Shown: positions 52,221 to 61,151, counted from the first letter of the stretch. The stretch is DNA of 64,000 bases from Bdellovibrio bacteriovorus (GCF_001592755.1 NZ_LUKF01000018.1:1-64000), one strand, 5' to 3'. Program-made: numbers and translations. The notes: generated by a model from the sequence alone, not told the origin.

Positions 52221-53192
52221 TTACCAACCCAAAACATAACCGAAGATCAAAGGCGCACAGATAGTCGCATCCGATTCAACGATGTAGCTTGGAGTTGTTG
52301 GAGCCAATTTACCCCAAGTGATTTTCTCATTTGGAATAGCACCAGAGTAAGAGCCATAGGATGTTGTAGAATCAGAGATTTGGCAGAAGTAGCTCCACAA
52401 AGGAACGTCTTCGTGACCCAAGTCTTGCTCAAGCATTGGCACTACGCAAATTGGGAAGTCTCCCGCGATACCACCGCCGATTTGGAAGAAGCCGACAGGA
52501 GCCGCTTTAGAAGCACCCATGTACCACTCAGCCCAAGTCTTCATGTACTCGATACCACCTTTAACAGTTGTGGATTTCTTGATGTCGCCTTTAATGCAGT
52601 GACCAGCAAAGATGTTACCCAATGTAGAGTCTTCCCAACCTGGAACAACCATTGGAAGATTTTTTTCAGCCGCAGCCAACAACCAAGAATTTTTTGGATC
52701 GATTTGGTAGTACTGCTCTAGTTTTCCAGAAAGAAGAATTTTGTACATGAATTCATGTGGGAAGTAAGACTCGCCTTTTTTATCAGCGTCTTGCCAGTAT
52801 TCCAAAACCACGTTTTCAATACGACGGATGGCTTCTTCTTCAGGGATGCACGTGTCAGTCACACGGTTTAAGTGCTTTTCCAAAAGTTTTTGCTCATCTT
52901 GCGGAGTCAAATCACGGTAGTTCGGAATGCGCTCGTAGTGATCATGCGCAACCAAGTTGAAAACGTCTTCTTCAAGATTTGCACCTGTACAAGAAATAGC
53001 GTGAACTTTTCCTTGGCGGATCATTTCAGCCAATGAAAGACCTAATTCCGCTGTCGACATAGCACCGGCTAGTGTCACAAGCATTTGGCCTTTGTTATCG
53101 ATGTGTTTTTTGTAGCCTTTAGCTGCGTCTTTCAATGCAGCGGCATTAAAGTGGCGGTAGTGATGATCGATAAACTGTGTAATAGGTCCCAT
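52221..53192 (-). CDS. Deoxyhypusine synthase-family protein
   Basis: A 323-residue protein of the DHS family. Bacterial members act on polyamines (homospermidine or carboxyspermidine chemistry) or are uncharacterised, since bacteria lack eIF-5A. Motifs: LAGAMSTAELG, ISCTGANLEED, YFPHEFMY, FAGHCIKGD, and the substrate loop FFQIGGGIAGDFPICVVPM (in part). In eukaryotic DHS the loop carries the catalytic Lys (GGGVPKHH); the present loop has no Lys there. The NAD-binding and polyamine pocket residues (WSYFCQISDSTTSYGSYSGA, in part, and ESDATI) are conserved. A strong ribosome site (AAGGAG) precedes the ATG. Confidence 0.86.
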   Translation of the reverse strand: MGPITQFIDHHYRHFNAAALKDAAKGYKKHIDNKGQMLVTLAGAMSTAELGLSLAEMIRQGKVHAISCTGANLEEDVFNLVAHDHYERIPNYRDLTPQDEQKLLEKHLNRVTDTCIPEEEAIRRIENVVLEYWQDADKKGESYFPHEFMYKILLSGKLEQYYQIDPKNSWLLAAAEKNLPMVVPGWEDSTLGNIFAGHCIKGDIKKSTTVKGGIEYMKTWAEWYMGASKAAPVGFFQIGGGIAGDFPICVVPMLEQDLGHEDVPLWSYFCQISDSTTSYGSYSGAIPNEKITWGKLAPTTPSYIVESDATICAPLIFGYVLGW

Positions 53193-53305
53193 TTCAGCTC
53201 CTTGTGTTTTTAATGAAAGCTGAAAGGCTTCACGCCGGTTGAGACCGTTTAAAGACTTCTAGCTACCATCAAAGGACCCCGAAAGTAGCACTTTTAACGT
53301 AAAAC

Positions 53306-54361
53306 TCAAGAAGAGAATGGCTTTTGCCCGACAACGGCCTTGGCGAAAAAGCCCTGATCCTTTTTAATTTTCGCGAAGCCTTGGTAAGACAGCAGGCCTT
53401 CCATCGGATTCATTGTGTAGTTCTTGTAAAAAGGTTCATGAAAGTCCACAGGGAATTGCTCTAAAGCCCAATCGAAGTCTTTGGTATCCTCTTTTTGCAC
53501 AGAGTCGACAAAGCCAAAGAGTCCACCTTCCTTCAAAACACGGTGACCTTCAGCTACGGCCTGGCGACGAATCTCCAGAGGCAGCTCGTGAAATAAGAAG
53601 CAAGAATAAACAAAGTCGAACTTGCCACCCTGGAACGGCAAATCTTCGGCCGCTCCTTGCACAAAATCCAGGCGATCAAAATCGTGCAAATTGTCTTGAG
53701 CCTTTTTCAAGTAAGGATAGCTCAAATCTAAAACCGTGATGCGCGCCTTAGGGAATCCGAGCTTCATAAAACGCGTCAACCTTCCGGTCCCCGCCGCCAC
53801 TTCCAAAAAGTGCAGCCCCTCGCCCTGGCCAGGATAAAAATCTTTCACCAAAGGAATGATCAATCTGCGCATAGCATCCGCCGCACCGGAGAAAAGAATT
53901 TCCACTTGGTGCTCATAAAGATCTGCGGACTCTTTCGTTAAATAGCCGCCCGTTTGAAAGTGGAAATTGCGCTGATAGTACTCAGGGAGTTCTTTAAGAA
54001 ACTCGTTAGCTTCTTCGTTAAAGTCTTTTTGATTTCGATCCATTCGGCGCTTGGCGATTTGATAGCCATCCATAATGATACGCGGATAACGACGAAAATG
54101 CTCCGCCAAGTTTTCTGGCTTTAAAACATCCATTGGGTAATACCCGTGTTGAATGTTTTCGGCGTCCTTTTTTAAAAGACGATACAATTCGGTGTAGGCC
54201 AATTTTATTTTTTGAGGTTCTAACGAATGACGGTGTTTGCGCTTTCCGGTCGTCAGAAATTCAAAAATAGGAAGGGAAAACTGTTGAGCCGCAAAATGAG
54301 CAGAACGAGCCAAAGAGTATCCCAAGGTGATTTTGTCCTGATAGGGAATTCGCAGCTTCAT
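53306..54361 (-). CDS. SAM-dependent methyltransferase (class I)
   Basis: A 351-residue protein. The C-terminal ~200 residues are a Rossmann methyltransferase: FLEVAAGTGRLTRF (SAM-binding loop), ITVLDLSYPYLKKA, VQGAAEDLPFQGGKFDFVYS, in part, and EGHRVLKEGGLFGFVD. The N-terminal ~140 residues are helical (LAYTELYRLLKKDAENIQHGYYPMDVL) and may bind the substrate or lipid. UbiE/COQ5-like methyltransferases have similar motifs, but the substrate cannot be assigned. The same-strand gene upstream (54431) is separated by about 70 bases. Confidence 0.87.
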   Translation of the reverse strand: MKLRIPYQDKITLGYSLARSAHFAAQQFSLPIFEFLTTGKRKHRHSLEPQKIKLAYTELYRLLKKDAENIQHGYYPMDVLKPENLAEHFRRYPRIIMDGYQIAKRRMDRNQKDFNEEANEFLKELPEYYQRNFHFQTGGYLTKESADLYEHQVEILFSGAADAMRRLIIPLVKDFYPGQGEGLHFLEVAAGTGRLTRFMKLGFPKARITVLDLSYPYLKKAQDNLHDFDRLDFVQGAAEDLPFQGGKFDFVYSCFLFHELPLEIRRQAVAEGHRVLKEGGLFGFVDSVQKEDTKDFDWALEQFPVDFHEPFYKNYTMNPMEGLLSYQGFAKIKKDQGFFAKAVVGQKPFSS

Positions 54362-54430
54362 AGAAACCTACTTTCCTTCTCAGAATACTCTTGAGTCTTG
54401 CGATACACAAGGACCGGTGAAGCGAAGACT

Positions 54431-55234
54431 CTACTGTTCCTTAGCAATTGGCAACGTGCAACGGCCGTAAGCGACAAGGCCTTGAGGAATCTTATCCTGC
54501 GTCAAAAGTGCAGAATCGCGCTGACGAGTGCGCACGAGTGCATGCGTGCTTTCTAAAGAAGATTCAAAATATTCGACGCCGACAACCTTTTGCGTTTGCA
54601 TTTCACGATAGATAACCGTGTGAGTGATCGAATAGGGAACGCGCTCGGAGGTCTTATCTAAAGCCCCCTTACCCTTACTATGATAGACTTCCAGTTGTTT
54701 CTGATAGTACTCACCTTGATGACGGTCGACGGATTCAATCGTGGCCTCAATCACTTCCGTCGCTACCGCAGTTCGACCATCAGCTAAAGTCAGCGTCCGG
54801 GAAGCATTTCCTATTTTAGCGGAATTAAAATAGGCGTTGATATTTTTAAAGCCTGAATAAAAGCGACGCGAAATCTCTGCCGCCGATAGCTCCCCAACGG
54901 TCGCATCCGAAGAGATTTCAAAACCGACACAGCCTTCGAAGTGACGAGTGGACTCACTTGTTTTTACCCGATCTTGCCATGAAAGCACGCCAGGAATAAC
55001 GGTTGCGTATTCTGTGCTGTAAATATCATTCGTGGGCATTTTGAAAAGCTCAATTCCGGGTGCTGCAGCGACACGTCCCCGAGAATCAACGGAATAAATC
55101 TTTTTGAGAAGCGAATAGGATTGGTCAAACAAAGCCGCGTCTTGAGAATCAAGTGACGTTATGGCCGCTTGTGACGACAAGGAAAGGCTGACGATAAAAG
55201 ACGATAGAATGAAGGCAATTCTTGGCTTTTTCAT
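54431..55234 (-). CDS. Periplasmic protein of unknown function
   Basis: A 267-residue protein with a signal peptide (cleaved near SQAAIT) and one likely disulfide between FEGCVGFE and the C-terminal GRCTLPI. The middle has alternating beta segments and helices (VGELSAAEISRRFYSGFKNI, RTLTLADGRTAVATEVIEAT). No family recognised. It has a good ribosome site (GGAG) and no coupling to its neighbours. A hairpin terminator upstream at 55305 separates it from the tatD-tcdA operon. Confidence 0.78.
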   Translation of the reverse strand: MKKPRIAFILSSFIVSLSLSSQAAITSLDSQDAALFDQSYSLLKKIYSVDSRGRVAAAPGIELFKMPTNDIYSTEYATVIPGVLSWQDRVKTSESTRHFEGCVGFEISSDATVGELSAAEISRRFYSGFKNINAYFNSAKIGNASRTLTLADGRTAVATEVIEATIESVDRHQGEYYQKQLEVYHSKGKGALDKTSERVPYSITHTVIYREMQTQKVVGVEYFESSLESTHALVRTRQRDSALLTQDKIPQGLVAYGRCTLPIAKEQ

Positions 55235-55304
55235 AAACGACTCCGAATGAACTTCTAAGGAGCCATAAGTATGCCATCTTAATGAGTGTCTTAATCTTTA
55301 TAAG

Positions 55305-55336
55305 GTGAAAGACCCGCCTAAGAAACTAGGCAGGTC
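55305..55336 (-). terminator. Terminator after the tatD-tcdA-small protein operon
   Basis: On the minus strand GACC, T, GCCTA, loop, TAGGC, G, GGTC, then TTTCACCTT. The stem has one symmetrical mismatch and the T run is weak. Confidence 0.5.
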
Positions 55337-55370
55337 GACGAAAATTGGCACTGAAGGCCTAAAGGAAGCG

Positions 55371-55520
55371 TTATTCCAGGGACGCAGATACTTGGGCTGC
55401 GGCCGCGGCTTTACGAGCGATCTTTTTCTCTTTATACCAATGAACAAAAGTGGCCCCTACCAAAGCGAAGCCAATAAGAATAATAATTCCGATCAAAGTG
55501 AACCAAGCTAAAACGATCAT
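55371..55520 (-). CDS. 49-residue single-pass membrane protein coupled to tcdA
   Basis: The ATG at 55520 overlaps the tcdA stop (ATGA). The 49-codon frame encodes a hydrophobic N-terminal helix (WFTLIGIIILIGFALVGATF) then a basic cytoplasmic-side tail with YKEKKIARK and an alanine run. This is the charge pattern of a small inner-membrane protein with the N-terminus outside and the basic tail inside. It resembles CcoQ-like or other small membrane adaptors in shape only. It falls below usual size limits and would be easily missed. Confidence 0.75.
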   Translation of the reverse strand: MIVLAWFTLIGIIILIGFALVGATFVHWYKEKKIARKAAAAAQVSASLE

Positions 55521-56407
55521 TCTTCACCCGCATTTTTTGTTGGCGCGTTGGCCGCTTTCACGTCAGCGTGGATCTGATTCACGATATAAGAAGCCATCGC
55601 CAAACCGAAAGATCCCGTCACGAAGCTTGCCGTTCCGTGAATCACGTTGCGATTGTCACAACCGTGAAGACTGCTCTTCGTCGGGCAAACACACTTAAAG
55701 CCCTGACCGTTATCATATTTAAGTTCTTCTGGAAGTCGTGGAATCTCGTCAGAGAACACACAAGGAATGCCAAATTTTTTCGTGTCAGGAAAGTTGAACT
55801 TTTGGCGCAAAATTTTGCGCACAGAAGCCGCCATAGGATCGGCGTAAGTTTCACCCAAGTCCATCAACTTAATACGAAGTGGATCCATTTTCGCAGCGGA
55901 ACCACCGGAAGTGATCACTTTGATACCGCGTGATTTACAAGTCGCTAACAAGTGAGTTTTTGCAGTCATGTTGTCGATAGCATCCACGATGAAGTCCGGA
56001 TTGTGCGACAGCATCATTTCTGAATTTTCTTCGTTGTAGAATTCAGGGATGACATTCACTGTCGCTTGGGGATTGATCTTACGAAGACGCTCTCCCATCA
56101 CTTCGGCTTTTTTCTTTCCAACAAGACCTTGCAGAGCATGAAGCTGACGGTTTGCATTCGTGATGCAGATTTCATCAAAATCGATGATCGTCAATTTGCC
56201 GACGCCTGAACGAGCCAAAGATTCTGCGGCCCAAGAGCCCACGCCACCCAAACCAATCACCATCACGTGCGTGTTGAAAAGTTTTTTCATCACATCATCG
56301 CCCACCAAACGGCCCATGCGATCAAAACGACGGTGCAAAACGTATTGTGTTTCTGGTGGTTGAGGCAGATTTGTTTCTGGAGTTTGTTGCTCAGGAGTTT
56401 GGTTCAT
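55517..56407 (-). CDS. tcdA: tRNA threonylcarbamoyladenosine dehydratase (TcdA/CsdL, E1-like)
   Basis: A 296-residue ThiF/E1-family protein that cyclises t6A37 of tRNA to ct6A using ATP. Motifs: RRFDRMGRLVG, the nucleotide loop GLGGVGSWAAESLARSGVG (in part), DFDEICITNANRQ and DAIDNMTAKTHLL. The C-terminal half has the CVFSDEIPR and GTASFVTGSFGLAMAS segments typical of TcdA. The N-terminal ~20 residues are Pro/Gln-rich and extra. It is 10 bases downstream of tatD and overlaps the small membrane protein gene downstream. Confidence 0.92.
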   Translation of the reverse strand: MNQTPEQQTPETNLPQPPETQYVLHRRFDRMGRLVGDDVMKKLFNTHVMVIGLGGVGSWAAESLARSGVGKLTIIDFDEICITNANRQLHALQGLVGKKKAEVMGERLRKINPQATVNVIPEFYNEENSEMMLSHNPDFIVDAIDNMTAKTHLLATCKSRGIKVITSGGSAAKMDPLRIKLMDLGETYADPMAASVRKILRQKFNFPDTKKFGIPCVFSDEIPRLPEELKYDNGQGFKCVCPTKSSLHGCDNRNVIHGTASFVTGSFGLAMASYIVNQIHADVKAANAPTKNAGEE

Positions 56408-56417
56408 GGTCTCTCCG

Positions 56418-57212
56418 TTACTTCCCTATCAGTCTGTGAAAATTACCCGTAGTGATATCTAATATTTCTAGAGGATCAAGTGATTTTAGCTCCCCTATAG
56501 TTCTTGCCACCTCCCAGATACTCTCAGGAGGATTTAAGCCATCTTTATAGGCAGGTGGAGGCTGATCCGGGCTGTCACTTTCGATCAGAAGATACTCTAA
56601 AGGCATTTCTTTCACGGCCTGATGCAACTTCTTGTTGTCAGGGCGACACACCGGCCCGCCGATGGAAAGATACAAGCCTCTGTTTAGGAAATCTTGCGCC
56701 TTGGCCCCGCTGCCGTTGAAAGAATGTACCATACCTTTTTGTTTCGGAACGCCGTACAGGTCTAAAATTTTTAAACTTTCTTCGTGCGCTTGCACTAAGT
56801 GAAGAACCATCGGTTTTTGCGAAAAGTGCGCAAGCTCAATCTGCTCGGCAAAGACATCCAACTGCCGCTCGCGGGAATCTTTCATGATGTGAGGGCGAAA
56901 ATCCAAACCCATCTCGCCGATAGCTAAGGCTTGCGGTAAGGCAGAGGCTAAAAGATTTAAAGCCTCTTCGCACTCCTCATCGTCGTGAGCCGCCACCCAA
57001 TAAGGATGCAGGCCAAAACAAAGTCCTATATGGGCAGGATGGCGTTTTTTAAGCTCTTGCTGTCTTGCCCAGTCTTCAGGCCCTACGCCTCCTTGCATGA
57101 AGAAATGCAGGCCACGGCCGCGGGCCTCTTCAATAAGAGCGTCCTGCTGCCCGTCCCAGCGAGGGTCGGCCAAGTGTCCATGAGCATCGATCCAGAATCC
57201 AAAACCAATCAT
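56418..57212 (-). CDS. TatD-family metal-dependent hydrolase (DNase-like)
   Basis: A 264-residue TIM-barrel protein. The metal ligands are visible: DAHGHL, the Glu in IGEMGLDF, His in VLHLVQAH and VHSFNG, and Asp in LIESDSPD. TatD proteins are 3'-5' exonucleases and quality-control nucleases in characterised species. A good ribosome site (AGGA) lies seven bases upstream of the ATG. tcdA follows ten bases downstream. The gene is divergent from the unknown protein at 57292. Confidence 0.92.
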   Translation of the reverse strand: MIGFGFWIDAHGHLADPRWDGQQDALIEEARGRGLHFFMQGGVGPEDWARQQELKKRHPAHIGLCFGLHPYWVAAHDDEECEEALNLLASALPQALAIGEMGLDFRPHIMKDSRERQLDVFAEQIELAHFSQKPMVLHLVQAHEESLKILDLYGVPKQKGMVHSFNGSGAKAQDFLNRGLYLSIGGPVCRPDNKKLHQAVKEMPLEYLLIESDSPDQPPPAYKDGLNPPESIWEVARTIGELKSLDPLEILDITTGNFHRLIGK

Positions 57213-57291
57213 AGGTCCTGGTTATATCGTGAAAAGCAGGACTCGAACAAGGTTCAAATTCCGCCGATATGTTCCAGGTGAAGGAGTCTCT

Positions 57292-58350
57292 ATGAAGCAT
57301 AAAAGCTTACGCTTGGGTTTTGATGTAACGATGGAAAAGGGTGCAACTTGGCGTCCTTTGAAAGTGCAATTCTGGAATCAGGAAGAAAGCTATAAGAAGT
57401 TTTCTCCGACAGCGCCGTTTAAATATCACGCGGACGCATTGACCGGATTGTCGTTGGTCAAATTGAACCACTACATTAAAAGTCCTGTGGCGACTCCCCA
57501 TCTTGATTATTCTTTTGCGGTTGAGGCTTGGAAAGCGTTAGATCCGCATTCAGAGCTGTATGAGCGTTCACAAAAACGCGTTCGCGCATTGCAATCTCAC
57601 CTTGCGGTGGTGAATCCTGAATACTGTGCGGAGTTTGAAGATCTTTTCAATGAGCACTTTGAAATGGCGATCAAACCTTGGGGTGTAGACCTGACGGCTT
57701 TGTGGCCGCTTCTAGATACTTTTGCTTCATTTGAAAATAAAATCGGCGCGCCATTGCTTTATAACTTCGGCTTGAATTTCTCAAAACCCTTCACAGAGAA
57801 ATTGCATGCTTTGTACTCTTTCCTTTATCACCTAAGAAGTCTTGTTGCGATCGATCACAATGCTCACGTTGAAGATCCTTCGCATGAGGCTGTGAAAGTC
57901 GATGCGATCACGGACTACTTGCCGCGCGCAGAGTATGTCGTCAACGACGCTCTTCTATATTGGAATTTCAAAAAGTTTTCTCAACCATTCTCGGGCCCAA
58001 AGACTCCCGATACTCGTGTAGATAAGCTTTTCGTCAATCCGATGGAAAAAGCTTTCCACAAATATTCACACAACGCGTGTCACTTGGTGGACAATCTTCC
58101 GAAAACTTTCGTTTCTTCATTAAACCCCGTTGAACTTGAAGAAGCTTTTTACTTGGTACAAATGGATTGGCTGTTGGGTTCTCCAGCAGGACTTCTCTTC
58201 AAAATCCGTGAAGAAATTTACGGTTTGCAAAGCGGTTATGAGAAGATCTTCTGGAAAGATGTGGAGCCTGTATTCCACTCAAAACCAGTGGCTCTGCACT
58301 TATGCTGCGAGCTCAGTCCTGAAACCGTTTATGGAAAAAAAGCAGGTTAA
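57292..58350 (+). CDS. Uncharacterised 352-residue cytoplasmic protein
   Basis: From the ATG at 57292, chosen because GAAGGAG lies eight bases upstream. No signal peptide, no membrane segment. The sequence is mostly helical with many aromatic and His residues (ATPHLDYSFAVEAW, AIDHNAHVEDP, KAFHKYSHNACHLVD, LHLCCELSPE), which might form a metal site (for example H..H...H..H). I do not recognise a family. It is monocistronic and ends with a strong terminator. Confidence 0.8.
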   Translation: MKHKSLRLGFDVTMEKGATWRPLKVQFWNQEESYKKFSPTAPFKYHADALTGLSLVKLNHYIKSPVATPHLDYSFAVEAWKALDPHSELYERSQKRVRALQSHLAVVNPEYCAEFEDLFNEHFEMAIKPWGVDLTALWPLLDTFASFENKIGAPLLYNFGLNFSKPFTEKLHALYSFLYHLRSLVAIDHNAHVEDPSHEAVKVDAITDYLPRAEYVVNDALLYWNFKKFSQPFSGPKTPDTRVDKLFVNPMEKAFHKYSHNACHLVDNLPKTFVSSLNPVELEEAFYLVQMDWLLGSPAGLLFKIREEIYGLQSGYEKIFWKDVEPVFHSKPVALHLCCELSPETVYGKKAG

Positions 58351-58361
58351 ACTGCAAAAGA

Positions 58362-58389
58362 AAAAGGGCCTTCAAAGGCCCTTTTTTTA
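58362..58389 (+). terminator. Rho-independent terminator after gene 57292
   Basis: GGGCC, TTCAAA, GGCCC, then seven T. The short stem has GC pairs only. It lies just before the stop of the convergent DedA gene and has A-rich flanks usable by the other strand. Confidence 0.85.
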
Positions 58390-58392
58390 TTT

Positions 58393-59070
58393 CTAACTGT
58401 TGTTCGCTGCAGCTCTTTGAAGCCACTTGTCTCTGAGCTTTTTTACTAAGAAGTACACGATCAAAAGACCGATCAAAGCAAATACAACGAGTTTGAACTG
58501 ACGAAGGTATTTCAGGATCGGCTCGCCGTAGTGAGCCAGAAGATAGATTTGCGTCGGAACACTGATCAAAGCGGCAACCCCATCAATGACTAAAAACTTC
58601 CACGCGGGATAGCGCAACATCCCGCAAGCCAAGTGCCCCGGAAAACGAAGGCCTGGAGTAAAACGGAAGATACCGCACGCATAAGCGCCGTACTTGTGAG
58701 TCCACTCTTCCACTCGTTTCATCATGTGCTCAGGGAAGAACTTACGAACTCGTGGATGATAGAGCAATTTCCGACCGAAGACCCGCCCTATCAGATATAT
58801 AATGAAATCGGCACCGACGACGGCGGTAAAGGCAATAATAGAAGCTGTGTGAACGCTGACGACCGGTGCGCCTTCGTAGGGCGGCGGGAAGTGTTGTGGA
58901 TGCGCCCCCATAAAGGCCAAAATACCCACGCTGATCAAAGTCACTTCTTCCGGCAAAGGAAAACCAACTGCCGAAAGCATCATCATACCAATTAAAGCCG
59001 CATAGACCGTACCGGGTTGGTAGGCAAATTGCGACATCCATTGAAATATGGGCTCGTTAGCAAATTCCAA
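58393..59070 (-). CDS. DedA-family (VTT domain) membrane protein
   Basis: A 225-residue membrane protein of the DedA/YohD group with the signature GFPLPEEVTLI at residues ~35-45 and FIRFTPGLR-type RFTPGLRFPGHLACGM (in part) later. DedA proteins move undecaprenyl phosphate or phospholipids between leaflets and support envelope charge homeostasis. Around five hydrophobic segments including re-entrant loops. It ends next to a strong terminator and diverges from the pseudouridine synthase gene. Confidence 0.9.
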   Translation of the reverse strand: MEFANEPIFQWMSQFAYQPGTVYAALIGMMMLSAVGFPLPEEVTLISVGILAFMGAHPQHFPPPYEGAPVVSVHTASIIAFTAVVGADFIIYLIGRVFGRKLLYHPRVRKFFPEHMMKRVEEWTHKYGAYACGIFRFTPGLRFPGHLACGMLRYPAWKFLVIDGVAALISVPTQIYLLAHYGEPILKYLRQFKLVVFALIGLLIVYFLVKKLRDKWLQRAAANNS

Positions 59071-59167
59071 TTACAGTTCTCCTAAGGCAACCACTATGCG
59101 GGAAAGCGTCGCACTTGAACACACTTACCACACCGTGCTATGTGTAGTTTCTTTGTTAAGGAATAGT

Positions 59168-60022
59168 ATGCAGAGTGCCAGAGGTTTTGAATATGGAGTA
59201 AGACACATAATAAGTCCTCAGTCTGGAAGACTTATTGATGTTTTATTGAGCACTTTGTCCCTCGACCGGACCGAGATCGAATTTTTGTTGGGTCTTGGCT
59301 CCATTTATTTGAACCACAAAAGAGTTAAAGAAGATTTCTCGGTTTCCACAGGCGACTATCTTCGCGTGCACACCAAACCCCGCCGCTTCCCCCTTTTCAA
59401 TATCAATTGGAATAATCGCGTGATTTTTAACGACGAAAATTTCATCGTCGCCAACAAAGTTTCCGGCATCCCCGTTCACGCCAGCGTCGACAACGATCAA
59501 GAACATCTGCAATTCTATCTAAGCAAAACTTTGGGCTGCGATCTTTTTGTCACTCACCGCTTAGACGTTCCCACCAGAGGCCTGATCGTCTTTGCGAAAA
59601 ACCTAAAATTTCAAAGTGAGTTCAACAAACTTCTCTTACAAAGAGAGATGACAAAAATCTATAAAGCCACGGTAGAAGGACAAGGATTAGCAAAGGGATT
59701 ACTAACTCACTATATGGAGCCTTCCCCTCGAGCCCCAAAAACAGTGTCACGCGAACCCCAAGAAGGCTGGCAAGACTGCGTGCTTGAAATACTAGATATC
59801 AAATTACTCGCAGAAAACCGCAGCGAATTAAAAATTCATCTACTCACAGGAAGAACCCACCAAATCCGCGCACAACTAGGCTACGAAAAACACCCGATAA
59901 TTGGAGATCACGCCTACGGCGCTAAGAAAATCGACGACATCGAAAAAATCGAACTCGAAGCCAACGAGCTTTCGTTCGTAGATCCAATCACAAATCAAAA
60001 ACATTCTTTTAATTTAAACTAA
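59168..60022 (+). CDS. RluA-family pseudouridine synthase with an S4-like domain
   Basis: A 284-residue protein from the ATG at 59168, chosen because AAGGA lies seven bases upstream. An S4-like RNA-binding region (LIDVLLSTLSLDRTEIEFLLGLGSIYLNHK, in part) is followed by the catalytic domain with the motif HRLDVPTRGLIVF, whose Asp is the nucleophile, then KIYKATVEG, and LTGRTHQIRAQL with GDHAYGA. Substrate position in rRNA or tRNA cannot be set by eye. It is followed by the long inverted repeat at 60050 and not by a standard terminator. Confidence 0.9.
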   Translation: MQSARGFEYGVRHIISPQSGRLIDVLLSTLSLDRTEIEFLLGLGSIYLNHKRVKEDFSVSTGDYLRVHTKPRRFPLFNINWNNRVIFNDENFIVANKVSGIPVHASVDNDQEHLQFYLSKTLGCDLFVTHRLDVPTRGLIVFAKNLKFQSEFNKLLLQREMTKIYKATVEGQGLAKGLLTHYMEPSPRAPKTVSREPQEGWQDCVLEILDIKLLAENRSELKIHLLTGRTHQIRAQLGYEKHPIIGDHAYGAKKIDDIEKIELEANELSFVDPITNQKHSFNLN

Positions 60023-60049
60023 GATTGAAGAACGACGGCTTTTAGCAAT

Positions 60050-60204
60050 GATTTGGAAGTGGCGTAGCCCTTCTGCAAATCCGTCCGAAGGCTCGGCCTT
60101 CAGCGGGCCTGGATGGCCGAACCGGCGAAGCCGGCGCTGATGAGCCAGGATGGCGTGCCGACCGTAGCGACGGGTTTGCAGAAGGGCTACGCCACTTCCA
60201 AATC
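60050..60204. repeat. Long inverted repeat (36-bp arms) between convergent genes
   Basis: Left arm 60050-60085 and right arm 60169-60204 are complementary at 35 of 36 positions (the exception is a G-U pair in RNA). The 83-base centre has its own hairpins, including CCGGC-GAA-GCCGG. As RNA it would be a very stable stem-loop that could stop both converging transcripts, although it has no T run. Its sequence does not match the three dispersed copies. Confidence 0.9.
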
Positions 60205-60221
60205 CGTCGCTGAAAGGAAAG

Positions 60222-61151
60222 CTAGAATACCCAAGCGTTGGTCATTAAAGAATACTGCGTATTTTGCGGTTGGACGAAAGCGATGTCCTGACCACGATAG
60301 CTGTTTAGCATGGTGTCGTTGCTAACACCCAATGTGAACGAAAGACCGCGCATTGGGCGGATCCACAAGCTCGCACCCAAACGAAGAGCCGTTGTGTGAT
60401 TGCCTTCTAGATCTTCCACGTTCGAAGTGTGGTACCAGCTTTCGTTGAAGCCTGATTTCGTCGTGATACTAAACATCGAGTTGATGTCCCATTGGAATTG
60501 AAGATAGTGCTCAAGACCAAATTGCTTCGTTGTTTGACGAGGGTCAAACACGTAACCACCATCATCGAATTGAGGTACGTCTTGATTGAAAGACGCTGTT
60601 TGGCTTTGTAAGTAAATGTCCGGCTTCGCTACGTAAGCCACAAGAATCGAACGAGACAACGCCAAATCGGCATAACCTTCAAGACGGATTTTGCTGATTG
60701 TTTTTTGGTTCTGAGAAATACGGCTTGTTGGTAAGTACCATTTTACTTTACCAGAAAGATCCACGTCACCGATGTAACCCAAGTCGTAGTTTGAATACAC
60801 GAAGTGAATGTCGTTCAAAGAAAAATCAGAAGTGACTTCGTCGCCGTATTCGTTTTGACCTTGAGTTGTGAAGTTAAATGGAACACGCAAAGAAGCACGG
60901 CTGTTAGAATCCAATTTGTAGTTTAAAGAAAGATAGCTGTAGGTGTCCATGGAGCGCGTGTCTGTTGCCGTTTTACCTGGCTTCATGTTTTGCACAGAAG
61001 CGATAGAAAAGAACGACATGTTCCAGTCGTTGAAGCGACCCGCGTCTGTAGAAATCTGCGCACCGAAGTCTTCTCCGTCTAAAACCGCCGCGAAAGAGGG
61101 GGATGCCACGAAAAGGCAGGAAAGGGCTAAAGCGAGCGATTTTCTCAACAT
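60222..61151 (-). CDS. Predicted outer-membrane beta-barrel protein
   Basis: A 309-residue protein with a signal peptide (cleavage near SFAAVL). The mature protein is almost entirely amphipathic beta strands alternating with polar turns (YSYLSLNYKLDSNSRASLRV, in part; LRLGASLWIRPMRGLSFTLGV, in part) and it ends in Phe (NAWVF), matching the outer-membrane barrel signature. Roughly 12-14 strands fit the length. It has no recognised porin family. It probably has its own promoter near 61190 (TTGCGC, 17 bases, CATAAA on the minus strand). Confidence 0.82.
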   Translation of the reverse strand: MLRKSLALALSCLFVASPSFAAVLDGEDFGAQISTDAGRFNDWNMSFFSIASVQNMKPGKTATDTRSMDTYSYLSLNYKLDSNSRASLRVPFNFTTQGQNEYGDEVTSDFSLNDIHFVYSNYDLGYIGDVDLSGKVKWYLPTSRISQNQKTISKIRLEGYADLALSRSILVAYVAKPDIYLQSQTASFNQDVPQFDDGGYVFDPRQTTKQFGLEHYLQFQWDINSMFSITTKSGFNESWYHTSNVEDLEGNHTTALRLGASLWIRPMRGLSFTLGVSNDTMLNSYRGQDIAFVQPQNTQYSLMTNAWVF

